Assembly (NCBI GenBank): GCA_043815125.1
Contig: JBDRJH010000440.1
Span: 1 to 18,210 of the forward strand
Direction: 5' to 3'
DNA: 18,210 nt
From: JAUWBF01 sp043815125
GTDB taxonomy: Bacteria; Verrucomicrobiota; Verrucomicrobiia; Opitutales; Opitutaceae
Within the stretch, counting starts at the first letter, position 1; each line of letters opens with the position of its first letter. Below the pieces are notes generated by a model. That model did not search any database and was not told the DNA's origin. It saw only the letters and a program-made list of their open reading frames with translations. Below, one piece after another: positions 1-5,968 of this stretch. Position numbers and translations under genes: made by a program.

Positions 1-579
1 CAATTCGAAGTTGGGCACGTCCAGGCCGATCTCGCGTTGCTGGAAGACGGACTTGTCGTCCTGAAAGGTGAACTCGATGGGGTCCTCGAGGGTGACGATG
101 TGGCGGTCGAGGTTGCGGTTGATCCAGTTGAGCATGGCCGCGAGGGTCGAGCTTTTGCCGGAGCCGGTGGCCCCGCAGATGAGCAGAATGCCGTCCTTGG
201 CTTGGGCGAGCTTGAGCAGCGGGTCGGCATCCAGGCCGAGTTCCTCGAACGAGGGCGCACGACTCTTGATATGACGGAAAACGATGCTGGGCGTGCCGCG
301 CTGGTGGAAGGCGTTGACGCGAAAACGACCGATGTCGTCGGCGGCATAGGCGAAGTCGACCTGGCCGAGCGTTTCCCAGTTGGAACGAAACACCTCGGGC
401 ACGAATTCGTTGACGAAGGCCGCGACCTCCTCGCCGGTGATCGGGTCCATTTCGACGGGCTTGAGTCGGCCCGAAAGGCGCACGTAGCCGGGTTTGTCGG
501 ACTTGATAACGACGTCGCTGGCGCCGCTTTCGACCGCGAGTCGCAGCAGGTCGTTAAACACTTCGGTATGATCGGGCAT
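1..579 (-). CDS. pilT: Type IV pilus retraction ATPase, PilT/PilU family (3' end outside window)
   Basis: Reverse-strand reading from the ATG at 579 gives 193 residues with no stop before the window edge, so the C-terminal half is missing. The product is a secretion-superfamily hexameric ATPase that powers pilus retraction at the inner membrane. Visible features are the N-terminal PAS-like PilT domain (about residues 5-105, with RFRVNAF at 86-91), Walker A GATGSGKSS (136-144) and the Asp box TLEDPIEF (163-170). The Walker B and His boxes lie beyond the edge. The start is supported by full agreement with the family N-terminus; upstream is AGCTTCCCACC with no Shine-Dalgarno. It is divergent from dapA across 81 bp. 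PilU is a close paralogue and cannot be excluded from this fragment. Confidence 0.9.
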   Translation of the reverse strand, partial: MPDHTEVFNDLLRLAVESGASDVVIKSDKPGYVRLSGRLKPVEMDPITGEEVAAFVNEFVPEVFRSNWETLGQVDFAYAADDIGRFRVNAFHQRGTPSIVFRHIKSRAPSFEELGLDADPLLKLAQAKDGILLICGATGSGKSSTLAAMLNWINRNLDRHIVTLEDPIEFTFQDDKSVFQQREIGLDVPNFEL

Positions 580-660
580 GGTGGGAAGCTGGGGAAAAAC
601 GTTGCAGAGTTGGTAAATAGAGGTGGTTTGCTGTGCAAGGTATCTTCCCGTCAATCACCC

Positions 661-1545
661 ATGAAACTCCGCCCTCTGACCGGTGCCATCACCGCTCTCG
701 TCACCCCTTTCAAGCAGCAGAACGTCGCCTTTGACGATCTCCAGAAGCTCGTGGAGTTTCAGATCAAGTCGGGCATCAACGGGCTCGTGCCCGTCGGCAC
801 CACCGGCGAGTCCCCCACCCTGTCCCACGAGGAGCACATGGACGTGATCAGCGCCGTCGTCGAGGGCTCCCGCAAGCGCGTGCCCGTGATCGCCGGCACC
901 GGCTCCAACTCCACCCAGGAGGCCGTCGAGCTGACCGCCCTCGCCCACCAGGCCGGCGCGGACGCCATGCTCGTCGTCGCTCCCTACTACAACAAGCCCA
1001 GCCAGGAAGGCCTGTTCCTTCATTTCAGCGCGGTGGCCGAGGCCACCAGCCGCCCGATCATCCTCTACTCGATCCCCGGTCGCTGCGGCATCGAGATCGG
1101 CGTGCCCGTGATGGAGCGCCTGCGCGCCAAGTATCCGCACGTCCGCTACGTCAAGGAGGCCGGCGGCTCCGTCGACCGCGTCGACCAGATCAAGCAGGCC
1201 CTCGGCAAGGACATGACCGTGCTCAGCGGCGACGACTCCCTCACCGTGCCCTTCATGTCGGTCGGCGCCGAGGGCGTGATCAGCGTGGCCTCCAACCTGA
1301 AGCCCAAGGAAGTCTCCCAGCTCGTGAAGCTCGCCCTGGAGGGCGACTTCGCCAAGGCCCTCAAGCTCCACCGCCGCCTCTGGCCGCTCTTCAAGACCCT
1401 CTTCATCGAGCCCAACCCGGTGCCCGTGAAGGTCGCCATGACCCTCGCCGGCATCATCGGCTCCGAAGAGGTGCGCCTGCCGTTGTGCGGTATCAGCAAG
1501 GCCAACCGCGAAGTCCTGCTCGCCACCCTCGCGGCCTGCAAGTAA
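661..1545 (+). CDS. dapA: 4-hydroxy-tetrahydrodipicolinate synthase (DapA)
   Basis: 294 residues, the usual length for DapA, which condenses pyruvate with aspartate semialdehyde in the first step of the diaminopimelate/lysine branch. The (beta/alpha)8 landmarks are present: GTTGES (46-51, with the Thr47-Thr48 pair), AxPYYNKP ending near 113 (Tyr110), LYSIPGR (135-141, with Tyr136 and Arg141) and the Schiff-base lysine Lys165 in YVKEAGGS. Two positions depart from the common form: YSIPGRC replaces YNVPGRT, and YVKEAGG replaces IKEATG. The in-frame reading extends upstream to position 37, but that extension lies antisense over pilT and is not homologous to DapA, so I take the ATG at 661. It heads a same-strand run with dapB (33 bp gap) and ruvA. 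No Shine-Dalgarno is seen; the start follows CACCC. Confidence 0.96.
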   Translation: MKLRPLTGAITALVTPFKQQNVAFDDLQKLVEFQIKSGINGLVPVGTTGESPTLSHEEHMDVISAVVEGSRKRVPVIAGTGSNSTQEAVELTALAHQAGADAMLVVAPYYNKPSQEGLFLHFSAVAEATSRPIILYSIPGRCGIEIGVPVMERLRAKYPHVRYVKEAGGSVDRVDQIKQALGKDMTVLSGDDSLTVPFMSVGAEGVISVASNLKPKEVSQLVKLALEGDFAKALKLHRRLWPLFKTLFIEPNPVPVKVAMTLAGIIGSEEVRLPLCGISKANREVLLATLAACK

Positions 1546-1578
1546 CCGGCCCGTCGAGGCCACAACCCACCCGTTTCC

Positions 1579-2310
1579 ATGTCACTCAAACTCGCCATCG
1601 TCGGAGCCAAGGGCCGCATGGGCCAGGCCCTCATCGCCGCCGCCAACGAAGCCGGCCACACCGTGGTCGCTCCGCTCGACGCCGGTGACGACCTCGCCGC
1701 CGGCATCGCCAAGGCAGACGCCGTCATCGACTTCAGCTTCCACAAGGTCACCGCCGGCGTGATCGCCCTCGCCGCCGCCGGCAACAAGCCGCTCGTCATC
1801 GGCACCACCGGCCACAGCCCCGAGGAAAAACAAACGCTGCTCACCGAGGCCGCCAAGACCACCTGCGTGTGGTCCGGCAACTACTCGGTCGGCGTCAACC
1901 TGCTCTTCGCGCTCACCCGCCAGGCCTCCTCGATCCTCGGCTCCGACTACGACGCCGAGGTCGTCGAGATGCACCACCGCTTCAAGAAGGACGCGCCCAG
2001 CGGCACCGCCGAGCGCCTGCTCGAGATCATCCTCGAGGAGCGCAAGCTCTCCCGCGACGCGCTCCGCCACGGCCGCCAGGGCATCACCGGCGAACGCACC
2101 GACAGCGAGGTCGGCATCCATGCCCTGCGCGGCGGCGATGTCGTCGGCGACCACACCGTCATGTTCGCCGCGCTCGGCGAGCGCGTGGAGCTGACCCACA
2201 AGGCTTCCGACCGCGGCATCTTCGCCCGCGGCGCCGTGCGCGCCGCAGCCTGGGCCGCGCAAAAACCCGCCGGCGTCTACGACATGCAGGACGTGCTCGG
2301 ACTGAAGTAA
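1579..2310 (+). CDS. dapB: 4-hydroxy-tetrahydrodipicolinate reductase (DapB)
   Basis: 243 residues, slightly shorter than the roughly 270 of the E. coli enzyme. It reduces the DapA product with NAD(P)H. The N-terminal Rossmann motif is VGAKGRMG (8-15). GTTGHS (75-80) contacts the nicotinamide. The substrate-binding motif EMHHRFKKDAPSGTA (130-144) holds the expected catalytic His132 and Lys136. It sits directly after dapA and 22 bp before ruvA, so co-transcription from upstream of dapA is likely. The start codon follows GTTTCC with no Shine-Dalgarno, and there is no competing upstream in-frame ATG that fits the family. Confidence 0.96.
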   Translation: MSLKLAIVGAKGRMGQALIAAANEAGHTVVAPLDAGDDLAAGIAKADAVIDFSFHKVTAGVIALAAAGNKPLVIGTTGHSPEEKQTLLTEAAKTTCVWSGNYSVGVNLLFALTRQASSILGSDYDAEVVEMHHRFKKDAPSGTAERLLEIILEERKLSRDALRHGRQGITGERTDSEVGIHALRGGDVVGDHTVMFAALGERVELTHKASDRGIFARGAVRAAAWAAQKPAGVYDMQDVLGLK

Positions 2311-2332
2311 GCCGCCCCCGGCCACCCGCACC

Positions 2333-2950
2333 ATGATCACCTCCATCCAGGGCATCCTCGCCGAAGCCTCCCCGCTGCGCGCCGTCATCGAGATCAACGG
2401 ACTCGGCTACGAGGCCAACATCCCCGTGACGACCGCCGAGAAGCTCCCGGCCGTCGGCGCCAAGGTGAAGCTGCACACCTTCGTCGCCTACCGCGAGGAC
2501 GCCCAGACGCTCTATGGCTTCGCCACGGTGGAGGAGCGCGACTTTTTCCGCCAGATGATCGACCACGTGAGCGGCGTCGGCCCCAAGCTCGCCCTCACCA
2601 TCATGAGCCGCATGTCGCTGCCCATGCTGGAGGCCGCCATCCGCAACGCCGACGTGTCGTCGCTGGCCAAGTGTCCCGGCATCGGCAAAAAAACCGCCGA
2701 GCGCCTCGTCGTCGAGCTGCGCGGCAAGGTCGGCGCGAGTGCCTCCGCCTCGCCGGTCGACTCCGCGTCGGGTTCCTCCGGGGCAACGCCCGCCGCCACC
2801 GGCGACACCAAGAATCGCGACGCCGTGCTGGCACTCACCGCGCTCGGCTACAAGACGGCCGACGCCGACACCGCCATCCGCAACGCAGTGCTCGCGCTCG
2901 GGCCGAAGGCCACCACCGAGCAGCTCATCAAAAAGGCGCTCGGTTCGTGA
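2333..2950 (+). CDS. ruvA: Holliday junction branch migration protein RuvA
   Basis: 205 residues, the standard RuvA length. RuvA tetramers bind four-way junctions and load the RuvB motor. Visible parts are the OB-fold domain I (1-63, ending YGF), two helix-hairpin-helix motifs (GVGPKLALTI, 81-90, and PGIGKKTAERLV, 115-126), a Ser/Ala-rich flexible linker (about 132-160) and the RuvB-contacting domain III (162-203). It follows dapB by 22 bp on the same strand. No ruvB or ruvC is in the window; the gene appears carried by the dap operon. It converges with the anti-sigma gene across 44 bp in which I see no convincing terminator. Confidence 0.96.
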   Translation: MITSIQGILAEASPLRAVIEINGLGYEANIPVTTAEKLPAVGAKVKLHTFVAYREDAQTLYGFATVEERDFFRQMIDHVSGVGPKLALTIMSRMSLPMLEAAIRNADVSSLAKCPGIGKKTAERLVVELRGKVGASASASPVDSASGSSGATPAATGDTKNRDAVLALTALGYKTADADTAIRNAVLALGPKATTEQLIKKALGS

Positions 2951-2994
2951 CCGGGCGCCCTGGGGAGTGACTCTGTAAAACGTTTTCCCGGCGC

Positions 2995-3672
2995 TCAGCG
3001 CTGGAATTGATACGACGTCAATTCACCGCGAGTGGAGGCGCGCAGCTGGAAGGACGGCACGTCGCCGTCGTCGCCCGCGTGATGAATCACAAAACGATCA
3101 TCCTCGACCAGGCGGCCGGCCATCAGGCTCTCCGCCTCGGCGTCGATCCAGCGTTGCGCGGCGATGCGCGACCACTGCTGTTGATCGATCGTCGGCTGGA
3201 CCACGGTCGTCGCGGGAGTCGGCTCGACCGAAGCCAGAACCACGGAGGCGGGCTCGACGGCGGCGGGCGCGGACAAGGCGTCCGACGATGAATCGGCGAC
3301 CGTGACGGACGGGGCCGCGCCGCCAACCGGCGACTCGCGCAAAACCACGGTGACCGACACGACCACGACGCAGGCCGCGGCCAGCGCACCGGACCAGACG
3401 AGCCACGAAACGGAGCGAGACTCGACGACTTCGCCGGCCAGCTTGCGGTTCACCTCCTCAAGGGCCCGGGTCAACGAACAGGCACGGGGGGCCTGCTCGC
3501 GTTCGCTTTCAAAGAGCACGTTGCAGGCGCGCTGCATCCGGCAGTAGCCGTTGTAGATGCGGCGGCGGACGGGATTGCGCGTCACCTCGGCCTCGAGTTC
3601 GGCGGCATCGGCCTCGCTCAGGCGGTGATCGAGGTAGAGGTTGAGCAGTTCGTTAAAACGGGCGTCTTTCAT
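2995..3672 (-). CDS. Membrane-anchored anti-sigma factor (putative), partner of the upstream ECF sigma
   Basis: 225 residues. The N-terminal 55 residues, with ELLNLYLDHRLSEADAAELE (8-27), resemble the cytoplasmic anti-sigma/FecR-type helical domain. A single membrane segment follows at about 88-111 (SWLVWSGALAAACVVVVSVT and onward), then a Pro/Ala/Val-rich spacer and a C-terminal extracytoplasmic tail. The start codon overlaps the stop of the sigma gene (ATGA, 3669-3672), with a strong Shine-Dalgarno GGGGAGGA at 3679-3686, so translation is coupled. I do not see the HxxxCxxC zinc signature of ZAS anti-sigma factors; the only nearby cysteines are Cys44 and Cys50. The anti-sigma role is inferred from context and the N-terminal motif. 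No specific signal or protease site is recognisable. Confidence 0.78.
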   Translation of the reverse strand: MKDARFNELLNLYLDHRLSEADAAELEAEVTRNPVRRRIYNGYCRMQRACNVLFESEREQAPRACSLTRALEEVNRKLAGEVVESRSVSWLVWSGALAAACVVVVSVTVVLRESPVGGAAPSVTVADSSSDALSAPAAVEPASVVLASVEPTPATTVVQPTIDQQQWSRIAAQRWIDAEAESLMAGRLVEDDRFVIHHAGDDGDVPSFQLRASTRGELTSYQFQR

Positions 3673-4271
3673 TGAAAATCCTCCCCGAGTTTGGCGCGCA
3701 GGCTTTCGCGGGCGCGGGCGATGCGACTCTTCACGGTGCCGACAGATATGTTCAAAATGGATGAGATCTCCTCGTAGGACAGGTTCTTCACGTTGCGCAG
3801 TATCAGGATTTCGCGGTGCTTGGCGTTGATGCGTTGCATGCCCTCGGCGATGCGGTCGACGAATTCTTGGGTGACGGTGATGTCGCCGGGGGTCTCGGCC
3901 TCGGAGGCGAACACCTCGGAAAGCGGCGTGTCGCTCTCCTCGCCCACGGGTTGGTCAAAGGAGATGGTCTTGTCGCGCTTGCGGCGCCACCAATACCAGT
4001 AGCGGTTGCGGGCGAGGTTGGTGGCGATCTGGTAAAGCCAGGTCGAGAAGGCGGCGTCGCCGCGAAAATTGGCCAGGCCGCGGTGCGCGCGGATGAAGGC
4101 GTCCTGCGTGACTTCCTCGGCGTCCTGCTGATTGCGCAGCAGTTGGTGGACCATCGCGTAGATGCGGTCCCAGTAACGGGACACCATTTCATTGAACGCC
4201 GCGGCGTCACCGCTGCGGAAACGATCGACCAAAAGGCGATCCAGTGCGACTTCTTGAGCTTTGGTGGACAT
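3669..4271 (-). CDS. RNA polymerase ECF sigma factor (sigma-70 family, RpoE-like)
   Basis: 200 residues from the ATG at 4271. Region 2 (about 24-93) includes LRNQQDAEEVTQDAFIRAHR, the -10 recognition/core-binding helices. A 40-residue acidic linker with no sigma-3 domain follows, then region 4 (about 143-195) with the -35 helix-turn-helix around LSYEEISSILNISVGTVKSR. An in-frame ATG at 4370 would add 33 residues, but only the 4271 start has a strong Shine-Dalgarno (GGAGGA at 4276-4281, 4 bp before ATG) and a family-like N-terminus. It is the first gene of a two-gene operon with its anti-sigma factor. Such factors usually drive envelope- or stress-responsive regulons; the target promoters are not identifiable here. 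Confidence 0.93.
   Translation of the reverse strand: MSTKAQEVALDRLLVDRFRSGDAAAFNEMVSRYWDRIYAMVHQLLRNQQDAEEVTQDAFIRAHRGLANFRGDAAFSTWLYQIATNLARNRYWYWWRRKRDKTISFDQPVGEESDTPLSEVFASEAETPGDITVTQEFVDRIAEGMQRINAKHREILILRNVKNLSYEEISSILNISVGTVKSRIARARESLRAKLGEDFQ
3679..3686 (-). promoter_or_regulatory. Strong Shine-Dalgarno for the anti-sigma gene
   Basis: Minus-strand GGGGAGGA lies inside the last codons of the sigma gene, 6 bp before the overlapping anti-sigma ATG. It stands out because nearly all other starts in this window lack any SD. Confidence 0.75.
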
Positions 4272-4275
4272 GATT

Positions 4276-4281
4276 TCCTCC
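4276..4281 (-). promoter_or_regulatory. Shine-Dalgarno that sets the sigma factor start at 4271
   Basis: Minus-strand GGAGGA with a 4-bp spacer (AATC) to ATG. The alternative upstream ATG at 4370 is preceded by GAATTCCC and has no SD, so the shorter protein is favoured. Confidence 0.75.
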
Positions 4282-4492
4282 GCGCTCTGACTCGCGTAGC
4301 GGCGAATGGTTCCCGTTTTTTCCAACTCGGTGGAAACGGGGGTCGTCGCGCTGGAGGGAGGCGGGTTCATGGGAATTCAGGCAGCAAGGCGAGAATCCGC
4401 AGGGGGTGTCAACGGGATCGCCTGCAAACGCTCCAAAAAACCCTTGCCAAACCCCGTGGTGAAACGCAAATCAGACCCTCTTTCGTTTACGG

Positions 4493-4567
4493 GGGTCGAT
4501 AGCTCAACGGTAGAGCAGCATCCTTTTAAGTTGTTGGTTCTGGGTTCGAATCCCAGTCGACCCACCA
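4493..4567 (+). tRNA. tRNA-Lys, anticodon TTT, CCA encoded
   Basis: A full cloverleaf can be folded by eye. The acceptor stem GGGTCGA/TCGACCC (4493-4499 with 4557-4563) is perfect. The D arm is GCTC-AACGGTA-GAGC. The anticodon loop CTTTTAA has TTT at positions 34-36. The T arm is CTGGG-TTCGAAT-CCCAG, the discriminator is A4564, and genomic CCA is at 4565-4567. The anticodon stem GCATC/GTTGT contains one T-T opposition (30-40) and one G-T pair (27-43), which is slightly unusual. It is divergent from the sigma operon. The 221 bp between 4272 and 4492 hold only the sigma leader and the tRNA upstream region. Confidence 0.95.
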
Positions 4568-4616
4568 CCCCTTTCAGCGCGAAGCGCAAAACAAAGCCAC
4601 TTGGAAGACGGGATGA

Positions 4617-4631
4617 GAACCCACGGGGTTC
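4617..4631 (+). repeat. Small hairpin downstream of tRNA-Lys
   Basis: GAACCC-ACG-GGGTTC forms a perfect 6-bp stem with a 3-nt loop, 50 bp after the tRNA. No T-run follows, so it is not a canonical terminator. The flank also contains repeated CGAAGCGC-type words (near 4579 and 4633). It may be a processing element or a remnant of a tRNA T-arm-like repeat. Confidence 0.4.
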
Positions 4632-4668
4632 GACGAAGCGCAGCGAAGATGGGACCGGAAAAAACCCG

Positions 4669-5151
4669 CTACCTCACGTCGTCATGCGCGAAAGACGCGT
4701 AGACCGTGCCAATCAGGTTGTGCCGCGTGACCCGCCCTCGATCCACATGAGAATTGTTCAACCCGGCAATCCGCCAACCGTTGCTTTCCCGATTCAACAA
4801 AGTGTGCACGACCACCCGCCCGGCCTCGTTGCGATAGGCCACCGTCATGCCGGCGGCGAGTTCCTCGTAGTCGACCTTCTGCAAGACCAGCACAGTGTTC
4901 TCGCCGTAAACCGGTCGCATGGACGCACCGCTGCCGATGACCGTCAGGCGGTCCGCATCCAACGCCGCCAACGCCTCCGCGTCCTGCCAGGCCTGCAGAC
5001 GCGAGACCTCCGCGCTTGGCACCGGCTCGTCGTCCGACAAAGCGGGTCGGCCGCCGGTCGCGTCGACCCCCGCGCACCCCGTCAGCAGACAAAGCACGGA
5101 CACGTGAGGGGCAAATCCCTGCAAGATGCGCATATGAGGGAATATACTCAT
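4669..5151 (-). CDS. Putative lipoprotein with an S26-type (Ser-His, ER/archaeal-like) signal-peptidase domain
   Basis: 160 residues from the ATG at 5151; an ATG at 5133 gives 154 residues and a shorter signal peptide, and neither has an SD. A lipobox-like LLTGC ends at Cys26, suggesting a lipid-anchored envelope protein. The domain at 69-155 has the signal-peptidase box SGASMRP (74-80, candidate nucleophile Ser77), then GMTVAYRNEAGRVVVHTLL (101-119) with His116 where ER/archaeal-type peptidases carry the general base, and GLNNSHVD (130-137) resembling their GDNN-x3-D motif, with Asp137 kept but the first Asp replaced by Leu131. LexA/S24 and bacterial SPase I use Lys instead of His. The gene is divergent from the response regulator. 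The fold assignment is inferred from motifs, and activity is uncertain because of Leu131. Confidence 0.65.
   Translation of the reverse strand: MSIFPHMRILQGFAPHVSVLCLLTGCAGVDATGGRPALSDDEPVPSAEVSRLQAWQDAEALAALDADRLTVIGSGASMRPVYGENTVLVLQKVDYEELAAGMTVAYRNEAGRVVVHTLLNRESNGWRIAGLNNSHVDRGRVTRHNLIGTVYASFAHDDVR
5134..5151. promoter_or_regulatory. Inverted repeat over the start of the signal-peptidase-like gene
   Basis: ATGAG (5134-5138) and CTCAT (5147-5151) flank the 8-bp AT-rich spacer GGAATATA, in the divergent region before the response regulator. ACTCATGA recurs near 5170. This could be an operator or chance; the arms are short. Confidence 0.25.
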
Positions 5152-5224
5152 GCAAAAAGTGCGGGGACACTCATGATTTAAGTTGGAAAATAATCAACGC
5201 GAGTCTCATTAAACTGCGCACTTC

Positions 5225-5872
5225 ATGAAACGACTTGTAATCATTGAAGACCAAACCGCGATTCGCGAAATGTTGGTCGAAATCCTTCGGTTAGATCCCA
5301 ACTACAAGTTGGTCGGAGAAAGTGGTGACGGCCAGAGCGCCTACTCCCTTTGTCTGGAGGTCAAGCCCGACCTGATCGTGCTCGACGCCAAGCTGCCCGG
5401 CCTGAACGGAGTCGACGTTTTGCGCCGCCTCAGCAAGCAGTTGCCCAACGTGCGCGTGCTCATCTTCTCCGGCCACGAGAACCCCGTGCTGGTGCGCGAG
5501 ATGCTCGAGGCCGGCGCCCACGGTTTCGTTGAAAAAACCGCCGGTCTGTTCGAGTTCAAGAAGGGCCTCGAAACCGTCGCCAACGGCGGCACCTACTTCG
5601 GCCCCGCCGTCGCCGCCCTCCTGCGCAACGTCGTCGCCAACCCCGCCGCCAGCAGCGCCGCCGACTTCCTCACCGACCGCGAGCGCGAGATCCTCCAGCT
5701 CGTCGCCGAAAGCCACAGCACCAAGGAGATCGCCGCCAAGCTCGGCATCAGCGTGAAGACGGTCGACAACCACCGCACCAACCTCATGCGCAAACTCAAT
5801 TTGCACGACGTCGCCAGCCTCACCCGCTACGCCGTCGAGGTCGGCCTGATCGAGCCGCGCAAGCCGCTCTGA
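5225..5872 (+). CDS. Two-component response regulator, NarL/LuxR type
   Basis: 215 residues. The receiver domain (1-120) has the acidic pocket Glu8-Asp9, phospho-acceptor Asp54 in VLDAKLPG, Ser82 in IFSGHE and Lys104 in VEKT. The output domain is a LuxR-type helix-turn-helix (about 148-200), with LTDREREILQLV and STKEIAAKLGISVKTVDNH. It is a DNA-binding transcription regulator presumably controlled by a histidine kinase. No kinase is adjacent: the only one here is the hybrid kinase 7.4 kb away, which carries its own receiver, so the partner is unknown. The gene stands alone, divergent from the signal-peptidase-like lipoprotein (73-bp gap, AT-rich), and ends 33 bp before a strong terminator. 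No SD is seen before the ATG. Confidence 0.95.
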   Translation: MKRLVIIEDQTAIREMLVEILRLDPNYKLVGESGDGQSAYSLCLEVKPDLIVLDAKLPGLNGVDVLRRLSKQLPNVRVLIFSGHENPVLVREMLEAGAHGFVEKTAGLFEFKKGLETVANGGTYFGPAVAALLRNVVANPAASSAADFLTDREREILQLVAESHSTKEIAAKLGISVKTVDNHRTNLMRKLNLHDVASLTRYAVEVGLIEPRKPL

Positions 5873-5905
5873 CCCGCCGCCCGCCGCGTGCTTCGCATTT
5901 GACCC

Positions 5906-5937
5906 GGGCCCCGGCTATTTTTGCCGGGGCCCTTTTT
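5906..5937 (+). terminator. Rho-independent terminator of the response regulator gene
   Basis: A perfect 10-bp stem, GGGCCCCGGC (5906-5915) with GCCGGGGCCC (5923-5932), has the loop TATTTTT and is followed by TTTTT (5933-5937). It lies between the response regulator and the convergent chelatase-like gene and points rightward. Confidence 0.9.
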
Positions 5938-5968
5938 GCGTCCGTGCCAGCCGGTGAGGCGGGCAGCC

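Noticed and set aside
37..660. N-terminal extension of DapA in frame to position 37
   Set aside because: It lies opposite the pilT coding sequence, has no homology to DapA, and the family start fits the ATG at 661.
4407..4412. Perfect minus-strand TTGACA upstream of the sigma operon as a promoter
   Set aside because: No acceptable -10 hexamer at 16-18 bp spacing, so I did not call a promoter.
4617..4631. Hairpin after tRNA-Lys as a terminator
   Set aside because: The stem is only 6 bp and no T-run follows.
4306..5181. Plus-strand open frame spanning the tRNA and the signal-peptidase-like gene
   Set aside because: It crosses a functional tRNA gene and its composition is not protein-like.
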